DNA from: Balneolaceae bacterium | GTDB taxonomy: Bacteria; Bacteroidota; Rhodothermia; Balneolales; Balneolaceae | Reading direction: 5' to 3' | NCBI GenBank assembly: GCA_020832285.1 | Contig: JAFIFB010000059.1 | Coordinates: 1-64,000 of the forward strand | DNA length: 64,000 bases | Shown here: positions 19,601 through 26,800 of the stretch, one piece after another | Layout of the letters: the number at the start of each line of letters is the position of its first letter | Numbering within the stretch: the first letter of the stretch is position 1 | Made by a program: the position numbers and the translations under genes | Notes under the pieces: model-generated | The model's database searches: none | What the model was told of the DNA's origin: nothing | The model's input: the letters and a program-made list of their open reading frames with translations, nothing else

Positions 19601-19872
19601 ATTTCAAACCTTCCTCCGGTTTCTGTTTCGGCCTGGCCCAGGAGCTGCTCACGGCGCAGTTCCTTGTGGAACGCCTTGACTGTTACGTTTACCACACCGT
19701 GGCCGTTGGCTCGGAGTACCCGTCCGTGTACTACAAAAGTATTTTCTGGCACCGGCCCCTCATCTATTGGTTCCTCAGGCCTGACCGGCCTCATCCAGCC
19801 AAACAGAAGCCGTATAAGAAATCGGAACGGAAATGTGATGATTTCCCAAATTCTGTTCATTACTTTTTTCAT
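10696..19872 (-). CDS. Tc toxin A component (TcA-like), 3058 aa, with N-terminal anchor and transthyretin-like domain
   Basis: TcA proteins form pentameric pores that deliver the TcB-TcC cargo across a target membrane. Here residues 1-33 are a basic-aromatic hydrophobic segment (FPFRFLIRLLFGWMRP). A transthyretin/carboxypeptidase-regulatory-like domain follows (about 46-130), then a long helical SpvA/VRP1-like region with the Cys cluster CVCKHCRSVYSPAAYL near 595. A 14-residue tandem duplication (NPHVIGDQM) lies at about 543-572. A neuraminidase-like or receptor-binding-type region (TPHMYYYRRWVDESYWTPWEKV) is near 1650-1680, YHYIFDPTDVSGDDVPARFW near 2175, coiled-coil channel helices at about 2470-2620, and the TcB-binding beta domain at about 2760-3050 (MAYMEH-type helix, then IKSVSLSIPSVTGPY). 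The length matches large TcA proteins. The start has a good Shine-Dalgarno (AAGAGGAATTTATT). It is the last gene of the island operon. Confidence 0.93.
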   Translation of the reverse strand: MKKVMNRIWEIITFPFRFLIRLLFGWMRPVRPEEPIDEGPVPENTFVVHGRVLRANGHGVVNVTVKAFHKELRREQLLGQAETETGGRFEIRYHPEVQRLDLQVRAYDEAGEVIAASPWILGAVQEQRVEIVVGNEAYRGLSEFERVSAELEPFLNEQDVDVADLKQEDIPYVAARTGISSERLDFFIRGAQLEKKTGIQAGIFYGLFRQDMPTSLPALLAQDPSIKRRSVETAIRDNIIASEYEESLDQVMATFENLIVDHALEKPEIPDSNSLGELLEEANLSDHLQRMFMERYVQHNGAIEEFWQTLREDPAFGDETVGQIQFTLQLGALTQNHVPLVTKLKQKGEVKSLRDMTLFDQNDLEELIRQENVGVPPAVPGEDDTEKIANYSLIMVRMLEDAFPTPFFTHRLIAEEIPFGDEVLHFFQQNPDFEFRRTSIDRYLKLKEDALEGTEAVDEVINQLRVMQRLFNIAPRYDKHSIIHTLMTDGLTSAFAISNMGRAAFMEANTDKMDADHARQVYNLAGQAAGITQTLICRHNPTLNSINPHVIGDQMAVLDSVNPHVIGDQMTVLDDNAEYRNLFGSLDYCVCKHCRSVYSPAAYLTDMLHFLNRRKTRNGSDGESALDVLFERRGDIGRIELNCENTNVVLPYIDLVNEVLEDAVANNDRTLQTEGNQEHLRVQPEHLNAAAYDKLASEPVYPWTLPFDLWAEELRTFLSHLGVSRHELMYSFPAANSTISAVDIAGEKLGLTPFERRIITGDSGRPLYEFWGLDEDQDDWEAMLDQESGVPVSELMARSNLRYEELVELIATRYLNPTGKSYIHPHPDCNLDEAKLIIDNSGSDGPGIEFFFDRLHRFVRLQRKLSWSAGELDAALTTLAPHDLTDDLLIRLADVKGLNEKYDAPLISILTWWGTIDTTPRDGRRSLYERLFLDPTVLSPESNQDDGDIEAGPGFDLNDERSELADADRPIRDGADVIRAAIEIDSEEFDLLITREQELERFTDGEHEGDPILNLANLSVLYRNVSLARALNLSVRDLLSLRDLTGIDPFPAGETAPTVAFLEKALQVRRAGFSIAELDYLLRHRYVPSAAVAPTNEEIGRVLGRLRMELKKLADEYRFESDADGQRTSAILEMVLTESKAERVVAILDGSSTETEEDQRTLVRDSLAAYLDGVDPDDAESALVGTEGSDGPSMDDPAERFNFVLEPLLTHLRRSNSVRLVKRHLADALDLEVDVTELLLDTLVPSRRKSGEPAVNDFLTLMTLSSINGDKDENGPENTNILPFDPEDTKIRAAFEQFRRLEKIATVIKKFALLTSELRRLFNGENSNGTVWLDLNRLPVTPEEADEIKENGDDHDLFNEWSRVAAVIRMRNDLPKRDPNLFKLLSEFPAQGTPDEEVRAKIADLTGWNPADIKHLLDADSAPDPVARFEALKRSFDLLRRLGVSAEEAAAWNTPEATVDQARSVRQAVKAKYEEKQWLAIAEPLRDGLREHQRTALVDYLVHRMGDNILTAGDLLGHFLIDVEMSSCMLTSRIVQANSSVQLFLQRCLMNLENEVSLTPADSREWAWMKNYRVWEANRKVFLYAENWIEPELRHDKSPFFEDLENELLQDEVTEDTAERAFLNYLEKLDEVARLDIAGMYEHKEEDQTILHVFGRTHATPHMYYYRRWVDESYWTPWEKVDADIEGDHLIPVVYNRRLYLFWPIFMEKVDVIRFRQPYYELQMAWSEYRNGQWSPRKISRNFRLENPGLPGSNTPINLPFKSDILFWAETNGGDLIIHSSLRDYQEDSYNSLVFNGTDMKEANMIPVLWIPLPDQTSDYMRSIIPMNNDKFINDDQGLKVIDQGLKVISEGTTVADDPGNPQWYALAPNTIRRAELLKGPLPSWPVSILFPHQYRPFKSQGPFFYQDDRRTFFILPKGGKFNWSAIGPILDDRHDDRHIGDGFRLDLTTGIPEQYRNELFPIDVLPPGWGTVLPPGMNPLDPVINPVIDGGIDIIAGSAGIFKHRFEYDTSAHGMERGVNEGSSGDNHVMHSMMLVNAADASRTESGSVLFNRYLVGKRYRFETFYHPYSDLFVRQLNRYGIEGLLDPLQDGDASELRRQQIKDDLFKNIYKPNETYVLTPYPEEKIDFTPEGSYSLYNWELFFHVPFLIANRLSANGRFDEAQKWYHYIFDPTDVSGDDVPARFWKIKPFYDDPSGASIGELMLLLAGEGGGDLQESLEKQIAQWRKHPFQPHAIARLRQVAYQKAVVMKYLDNLIAWGDHLFRQDTLESVNEATQLYVLAAQILGRKPTIIPANEGVKKAKDKTGEEIEVRTFKDLLQLNPDDFSNVAVNIETLLRPVNGTGGVAGESNPSILIGPSFFFCIPPNDRLLSFWDTVADRLFKIRHCMDIEGVVRQLPLFQPPIDPGMLVRAAAAGVDIGSALSDLNAPLPHYRFQVMMQKSSEFCGEVKSLGAALLAALEKKDAEDIALLRSGHEVQLLKAAREVRQQQVEEAREAVAALKKSLEVAEHRKKYYESRPYKNASENVYVAKLEEAHKHQDVAQNAELFSKWLALYPNVTLGTSPGPVVTYDIGGIHLAAAARGYSSYRSKEAQKDNQAATMASITGGYDRRRDDWVYQAEQAGVDIEQIDKQILGAEIRLAMTEHELANHDLQVENARETDALLRDKFTNRELYGWMVSQLYVVFHQSYQLAYDLAKRAERSFRHELGRDSASFIQFGYWDSAKKGLLAGEKLHHDLRRMDAAYMEHNRREFELRKHVSLAMLDPVALLMLQEKGECFVEIPEALFDLDFPGHYMRRIKSVSLSIPSVTGPYTNVSCTLTLMKSSIRTSGELTGQKDYLRDFNGQDSRFKDRFGPAEAVALSNGQQDPGLFELNLRDERYLPFEGAGAISRWRLELPKTFRQFDYNTISDVIFHVQYTARDGGGNLRNAAIDSLKVAVNELAGTDEQSGLVQLFSLRHDFPSEWHRFVSADDEFRATVKKEHFPYFVQGEKIIIKKVELYSIQEGQMSPGVSGVVNEESLTESLSNENEFEITLSKADLPKEKQDTQVFLLFKYTID
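18152..18238 (-). repeat. 42-bp in-frame tandem duplication inside TcA
   Basis: Two nearly identical 42-base units lie head to tail and encode two copies of a 14-residue unit of the form NPHVIGDQM(A/T)VLD plus a two-residue linker. The reading frame is kept. The near-identity at DNA level indicates a recent duplication. A smaller in-frame duplication (DQGLKVI twice) lies near 14335-14375 in the same gene. Confidence 0.9.
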
Positions 19873-19888
19873 AATAAATTCCTCTTAT

Positions 19889-20329
19889 TTAGGTATTAAA
19901 TGAAACCGGTTGATTTTTACGATTCAGCATGGGCAAAAGAAAGTTTAAACTCTTCTGCAAATTAGCGTTGTAGCGCACATGCGAGACAGCGAGAGTGTTA
20001 TTATTCTCGTCGATAGCCTGAACCTGGACATCCGGCTTTTGCTTTCCTTGCCTCAGCGGCCTTGTTGTGTAGCGGATTTCATAGTCGCCGCGTTCGCCCG
20101 TGGCACCTTCGCCAAGCTGCACATCCCCGCCGACATTCTTGTCCAACGCCACCACGCGCAGTCCGGGCAAGCCGCGCAGCTCATGGCTGACTACGCGGCC
20201 ACTGACTACGAATGTTTCATCAACCGGTACCTCAGGCCTGACCGGCCTCAACCAGCCGAACAGAAGCCGTAAAAGGAATCGAAACGGAAATGTGATGAAT
20301 TCCAAAATTCTGTTTATTACTTTTTTCAT
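19889..20329 (-). CDS. Stand-alone paralogue of the TcA N-terminal anchor and transthyretin-like domain
   Basis: A 146-aa protein. Its first 33 residues (MKKVINRILEFITFPF then RFLLRLLFGWLRPVRPE) match the TcA N-terminus almost residue for residue. A single transthyretin-like domain follows (TFVVSGRVVSHELRGLPGLRVVALDKNV, then GDYEIRYTTRPL and VQVQAIDENNN), as in TcA residues 46-130. The C-terminus is a short basic tail ending QPVSFNT. The gene ends 17 bases before the TcA start and uses the same type of leader (GAGAGGAATTAATT before ATG). It therefore arose by tandem duplication of the 5' end of the TcA gene and was kept open. A role as membrane adaptor, plug or assembly partner for TcA is an inference. 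Confidence 0.8.
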   Translation of the reverse strand: MKKVINRILEFITFPFRFLLRLLFGWLRPVRPEVPVDETFVVSGRVVSHELRGLPGLRVVALDKNVGGDVQLGEGATGERGDYEIRYTTRPLRQGKQKPDVQVQAIDENNNTLAVSHVRYNANLQKSLNFLLPMLNRKNQPVSFNT

Positions 20330-20754
20330 AATTAATTCCTCTCATTTAATGTGGTAAATGAAACCGGTTGAGACAAGGTGGATCTCCGGTTTCGTCTTTC
20401 CGGGACCCTGTAGCGGCGTCAAATCGTTTTTCCGCCTGTTCCTTTTACGATCTTATAACCCAGTGCACTTGGGACCTGGTGAAGACCTCCTACTTGTTCA
20501 CGCTTCATGTTCAGTCTCAGGGGGGTGAAATGACTTTGCTCATGTTAGGCCTTTTGTGAATTATGGTTAAGGATGATTGGTCTCATGATTAAAACCTCCA
20601 ATAAAAAATTTGTGGCAATTCATGACCTTCTTAAATGATCTACTTTTCAAGCGGGCTCATTCAGCTGAACAACAGCCGCAGAAAGAATTTTGTCCTAATT
20701 GTTTACACCAAGATTTTGAATTTCCTATTTGTTGAAGCTGAAATAGGATTTGAT
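20330..20754 (-). pseudogene. Decayed third copy of the anchor-domain unit, between TcB-TcC and the 146-aa gene
   Basis: On the minus strand, about 20715-20640 aligns with the 5' end of the two neighbouring genes: AATTCAAAATCTT, then TCTTTCTGCGGCTGTTGTTCAGCTGAATGAG against TCCTTTTACGGCTTCTGTTCGGCTGGTTGAG. The unit ends at about 20360 with TCAACCGGTTTCATTTA, which equals the end of the 146-aa gene. In between the frame is lost. A 13-codon mini-ORF at 20586-20545 has a strong Shine-Dalgarno (GGAGG), but nothing supports it as a gene. No immunity-like gene is present in this interval. Confidence 0.6.
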
Positions 20755-20825
20755 TCATTGTCCTTCTTGCAACTTTTGAATTGTCTTCGGACTTATACCA
20801 CTTACTTGTTTCACTCCACCAAGAA
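20755..20825 (-). pseudogene. Orphan remnant of a duplicated TcC tip end
   Basis: Directly after the TcB-TcC stop the minus strand encodes, in another frame, LGGVKQVSGISPKTIQKLQEG and a stop. This is a diverged copy of the tip end of the intact gene (LGEVQQLVSGIGHTHIQKWQEG). The DNA of 20755-20825 aligns with 20834-20905. The stop of the intact gene lies inside the start of this second copy, so its last residues (FHFLVE) come from reading into the duplicate out of frame. Confidence 0.8.
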
Positions 20826-23800
20826 ATGAAATGGCCCTTCTTGCCACTTTTGAATATGTGTGTGACCTATACCACTTACTAGTTGTTGGACTTCACCAAG
20901 ATCCTTGAAATTGCCATGTTTCTCACGAATACTAACAATAGCCCTAGCTTTGGCTGGTCCAATTTCGTTTATAGACTGAAGTTCTCTTACATTGGCATGG
21001 TTGAGAAATCGAAGATTTTTTTGAACTCCTACCTCTCTGGAGATAATGGGTCCAGCTCTCCGGGCCAAGGCCCCTGTTCGGCCAACTCGACTACCTATAG
21101 TACCCGCAATAATTGCTTCTCCTAATTCAAGTTGCCCGGACACAACAACGCGATACTCTGTATATAATCGTCTGAAAGCTCTAGCTGGGTCGTCTCTATT
21201 CCTTATATAAATTAATCTTAAATTATTTTCAAAATTTGCTAATCTATATCTCCCCCATCGAGGCAAGTTCTGTTCTGGTTCTGGAAATAATGGTTCATAT
21301 CTACCAAACGGAGTAATTCCTACACGATTCCTAAACTCCTCATGCTGTTGTCGTCCCAAATAATCATCAATTCTCAGCATCAGCTCATAATCCTCTACCA
21401 TTATTTTAATGAGTATTTCTTCTGTTCCTGGAGTCCACCATTCTCGAATTTTCTCGTCAGTTATTTCTTCATCAATTAGTGGAGAATCATTTTCGCTCGA
21501 AAAAATTAGCTCATTTTCAAAGAAAAATACATCCCAACTCAACTCTGTTGCAGGGTCTTCACCCTCGTCGTTTACGGGCTCATGCCTGCTGTGATGAAAC
21601 ACATGACAAAGTGATTCCTCACTGATTGTACCCGACGGATCATACATTAATAATGGGTTATTGGAGGCATAATGGTACAAATTAGGCCCATCCACCAACC
21701 ACGCCGGATCACAACTCGTCCACCTCCCCAGCCACGGCGCATAGTACCTCGCACCGTGATAACACAGCCCGCTCTCTTCATCCCGCTCCTTGCCGGTGTA
21801 GCGATAGCGTTTCGGTGTATCCTTCTGGTCGCGAACGGACTGATAGGACGTGCTGCCGTACGGGTGATACTCCTCATAAGAAATGAACTGGGCATTCTCG
21901 TCCAACTCCAGGCTGGCCGAGCCGAGGTGGTTTCCGAACTGGTATCGAATCATCTGTTCCGGCGCCGGATCGTCGCCCTTTGTGCGGGTCTCCACCAGGG
22001 CGATGCGTTGCCGGTCATCCATGATGTGCAGCGTCTCGCGCTCCAGTTTCGCATCGGCCACGCCGTTCTCATACTCCCGGTAGATCTCCAGGCCGCCCAG
22101 GTAGATGCGTTCCGCCTTGCATGTTGGTTTCTGCCCGGAGGCCGCAGACCGCTCGGTTACTTTGCGGACCCGTTCTCCACCGGCATCATATACATACCAG
22201 GTGGTCTCCGGTGTGCCGCCGTTGTTTACCACTTGCTTAGCCGTTGCACGGAGCTGGTCGCGGTAGTCCCAATTCATCAATGACAGATGGGGCATATTCG
22301 TTATATTTCCATGGACATCGTAGGTATACGCATCGGGTTGGCTGCTTCCGACCGTGGTGCTGCTTAACCGGTTGTTTTGTTCGCCTCTATCAATCAGGCT
22401 GGTTTCGCTGTAAAAGTAGTTCCGCGTCCTATTGCCGTTGGCAGCAGTATGTATGAGCGTATCAATGTTGCCGGCTTTGTCGTATTTGTAGCGTTCGATG
22501 TAGTTTTGAAGCGCCTGAAGATCGTTCGGGTGTGCCAACCCGGCGAACGGGTAGTCGCGGAGATTATCGCCTGGTGGGTTGGTCTCGTACACCGTCTGCC
22601 CGATGTGTTCCCGTCCTGTTGCCCTGATAAGGCGGTAGACGGAATCGTAGGTATAGGTGCATACAGGCTCGACCTGTTCGTTGTTGTAAAAGAAGGTCCT
22701 CAGGGAAGCGTCTTTGATATGGGTGATGTTACCGGACGGGTCAAAGGTATAGCTTAGATCCTGGACGACAGCCGCATCCTTAAATATCTTTGATGTGATG
22801 CCATTTGACCCGGCCGCCCGAGTCGTTTTCAAACGGATCAGCCGGAATGTCTCCGGGGCGTACCGGTACCGGGTCGATGCCCCGTTCTTGTAGCCGATGT
22901 GCAGGCGCTGGCCTTTGGCGTTGTAATCGATGTCGTTCACACCGGCCGGGGAAGGCGGTTCCGATGCTGCGTCCAGCAATCCGCCGGGATCGGCCGGCTG
23001 CCCCAGCCACACGTCCACGCGTTCCAATAAATTTGCTTCATTATATCCGGGCTGAATGATATTGCGCTTCGCCGTCGGCTGATCGTTGTGTGGGGCGATG
23101 ACCTGAACCGCCCGGTTGAGGGCGTCATAGATGGTGCGGCTGGTAAAAGTCTCCGTTTCCAGCAATGGGGAGAGTTTTGCCTCCAATGAGTCCGGATCGA
23201 ATACGACGGTGGAGTCGGCGGGCAGCACTGCATTTACATCCGTCCAGTTTACTGTCTTTTTGTATTCCAGTGCGAGGCGGCGGGAAGCACGTAGCAGATT
23301 GCCCTTGAAATCGTGGGCTTCGCTGGTCACCATGCCCGCCTGGTCAAGGTGCATAAACAGCGTACTGCGCAAGTTACGCAACTCGTTATCCGGGTGCTGC
23401 TCACCGTATACCATGTGGTCTGTCAGAATTTCCTGGTCCGGGTTTTCCGGGTCGGTGCCGGAAACGAAAGAGCGCACGGGCCGCCGCAAGGGATCATACT
23501 CGCTGCGGAAGGTGTGACCCCGGCTGTCCCACGCCCGGATGGGATTGCCGGTCACGTCGTTCAGCACCCAGCGTTCGCCTGCTTCCATGCTCGCCTGGTG
23601 AATGCGGTGTGTGGGTCCATCGTCTTCATCCTCCGGAGCGGCTATGTGGTAGTTGTAGCGCATGACGGTGCGGCCTTCGGCGTCCCTGACTTTGCGCTCA
23701 TTGCCTGCGATGTCGAGTTCGACGCGTGTTGAATACATTTCCTCAATAATCGTGGCAGCACCCATCTCCGGTTGCTCGAATTTGTTATGGGCAATCGTCA

Positions 23801-26800
23801 GAAACGGGCGGCCCAACGTATCAAGATGGGCAGCGCCGGGCGTCTCCGCGTGCAGGGCAGCCTTCGCCGCCGCTTCCTCTTCCCGGGGCCCGAGGCCGCC
23901 ACCCCGGCGCTGCGCGTGCCACGTCGGCAGATACTCGGAATCCTCGAGGCGTCGGAAGAAATCTCCCACGTCGGGATCATTCTTTGGATCGAATTGCAAA
24001 ACCGTGTCGTTTACATCCCAGGTTTCCTGTCGCCAGGCGTCGAAAATCACCTTTTCCCAGGTGTGGTTGGGATGCAGTGTCGCCACGACACGTTCGATCG
24101 GGTCGTAGAACAGAACCGGGCTTACACCTATACGCACGTCAAATTCGAACCTGTGGGAATCGGTGAAAAACGGCTCATACTTCCGCACCGGATCTTCCTT
24201 GTTGTTGAAGATGGTCCAGCCGCTGCCAATCCAGCGGTGTGCAACTTCCACTTGCGTCATCACGGGTTGGCCTTCATTAAGGGTGATGCGGCCCGTTTCA
24301 GGATTCCGCTCCGGCACCGGCCCGGGCTCGGCCTGCATCTTCTGCTGAATTTCACGGCCAAAGCCGTCGGAGTAGGAAAAGCCATGCTGGACTCTGGTCT
24401 GTTGGTCAGCCTCGAGTTCCGCGTCGTGCGTTTCCCTGGCCAGGGTGTACACAACGGACGGCTGCGGGTCGTCCTGGTCTTTGGTTCGGTAAAAGGCAAA
24501 CAGATCATAGACCAGCCGCGTGGTAGCACGACCCAGTATGGCGTGCGGGTCGGCCAGAGGGTTTTCCAGGTGATCGAGTATCTCTTCCTCAGGCAGATCA
24601 GCCTCAAATCCAGTCAGCGTATCACCCAGATTCTCTTCCGGTTTTCCCATTACTGCGGTTCCCGTCACCATGCCGAGTGCATCATAGGCTGACGCCGTAC
24701 GATTGCGATTCGGATCCATCACCAGCCGTGGCCCGAGCACGCGGTAATCGTTGCCGGACGCGGTGAGGTTGCCGGCTGAGTCACGCTCACCTGCGGTGAT
24801 GCGGTTGCCAATCGGATCGCGGGAATCCACCATCAGAAGATCATAGGCATCGTAGGTTACAATCGTCTCGGTGCCGACCGAATTGGTGTGAAACGGATCC
24901 CGGAACCGGCGGGGAAGGAAGAAATGCTGTCTTGCATTGGTCAGCTCTTCTGCTGCGTCATCATTGGTGCCGGTTGAAAAGTAGACCCTGCCCGAGGGAA
25001 TCCACCAGTGGTTGTCGGCATCGCTCCGGGTCCACAAATGATGTGAGGCGTCTTCCGGAAAGAGCTCTTGGTCCCTCAAGACCTGGCTGCTAAGGTATCC
25101 CCCCTGACCGGCACCCTGGCCACCGAGCAAATCATTCGGGTCGGAAAGAAGATCCACAGGCGGTGGTGCGCCTTCCTCCTGGACGGCATCCAAAGGACGT
25201 TTGTATACATCTTCAATTAACCCGGGGGTGTAGGCCAGCTGATACATTTCGCCGGGCAGTGCCAGGGTCTCCATTTTTCCCAGCGCGAGCAGCTCTGTCA
25301 GATCGTTCTTGTGATATAGGCTGCGAACGTGCCCGATCAGACGGCGCTGTTTGCCTTTCGTCGGTGTCTCTTCAAACCCAAGCTCACTGTCAAAAATGTG
25401 GACCGGATTTTCCGCATCTGGCTGCACAAAATCGGAAATCAGGAACCGTCCCGCCGGTCCCGTCGGCACATATCCGGTTAACTCGAAGGTGCGGGTCTCG
25501 CAGGGAAGCGGCGTGCGGTAATCGTCATCTGTCTCGACTGGGTTTGTCACACCTTCCCTGGTGTAGGTAACGAGAGATTTCGTCTGCATCTTCTGATCTT
25601 CGTCCGGCTCCAGTTGATTAAGACCGGGATTGGGTATTTCAATACGCTCTCCCTGGTCATTCACCGTAACAATGTGCTCCCGGCGCCCGTAACCGGCGGC
25701 GGCGGATTGCAGGACATTGCCGAATGCATCTACCTCCAGCGTCAGCGCGTGAGCGATACGGGGGTCAGACGGATTGCGCTCGTAGTGATAGTCGATAGTC
25801 TCGCGCGAATGCACAAAGAATACGGAATGGCGATTGCCCGCCCGGGGTTGCAGCAGCTTAATGGTATAATCCCGCTCCGAGACGCTGTAAGGGTGCCGCT
25901 CTTTCTCCGTTCCATCCAGAGCGTAGATCTCCTGCCGCAGGACAGATCCCTTGAGCGCCCTGCAGGCCTCCCGCGCCTCCTCAATGCTCAGACCCGGTGG
26001 CAGTGTGGTATCAGGCAGTAACTGCGCCAGGATCTCTTCATTGGATAGACCCGGCTCCCGGTAGTATTCCTGCTCGAACTGCCGGGAAATGCGAGCTCCC
26101 TTTATATATGCCCCGGTGTGGAACCACGTCCGTGTCAATACAGGAGGTACATGAGATTCTTCCTTGATATTATCGCCGATCGGGAACTCATCGCTGCCAC
26201 TAAGGGAGGCAAACTCTTCGGTATCCCACTGTTCCACCAGCCCGAAGCCGTGAAACTCGCGTTCGATTCCATCGAAATAGCCGTGGTGATAGGCGTATCG
26301 CGTGACAAAGCGGTTGCGGCTGATGTGGTCGTAGGTTTCCACGCGTTCTACTACATGAACGGGAAACGGCAGACGGGTAATCCAGGGATTGCCGGCCATT
26401 TTATCTTCAAGATAGAACTTGGTGGATGGAGCGTAATGGATATGGGTTTCTGCGCCAAGGTTGTTACTCACCGAGATGAGCAGATGCGGTTTTTTGCTGC
26501 CCATAAGATTGACATAACGCATCTGACGCCCTGCATTCCCCGGTAGTGGCGATGACCAAACCAGGCAGGCGGTGCCATTACCGAGCAGGTCGACCGTGGT
26601 GATTGAGGCAAGATCGTCCACTTTCGGAAAAACACTCAAAACCTGCGATTCGCTCCAACCGTTGCCTGATTGATTGAAATAAATCCTCACACCATCGCGG
26701 TGCAGGTAAATGATATCAGAGGTGCCGGTGCCGTCAATGTCGGCCAGGCGGATGCGCTGTTGGTTAAACTGGTCCGGATGATCAAACCGGGGAGTATGAT

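Noticed and set aside
20330..20754. Immunity gene downstream of the RHS tip
   Set aside because: No open frame of useful size on either strand; Tc cargo aimed at other organisms does not require one.
21672..26546. Several 130-306-codon plus-strand frames opposite TcB-TcC
   Set aside because: Antisense shadows of the RHS and propeller coding sequence; unnatural composition and no motifs.
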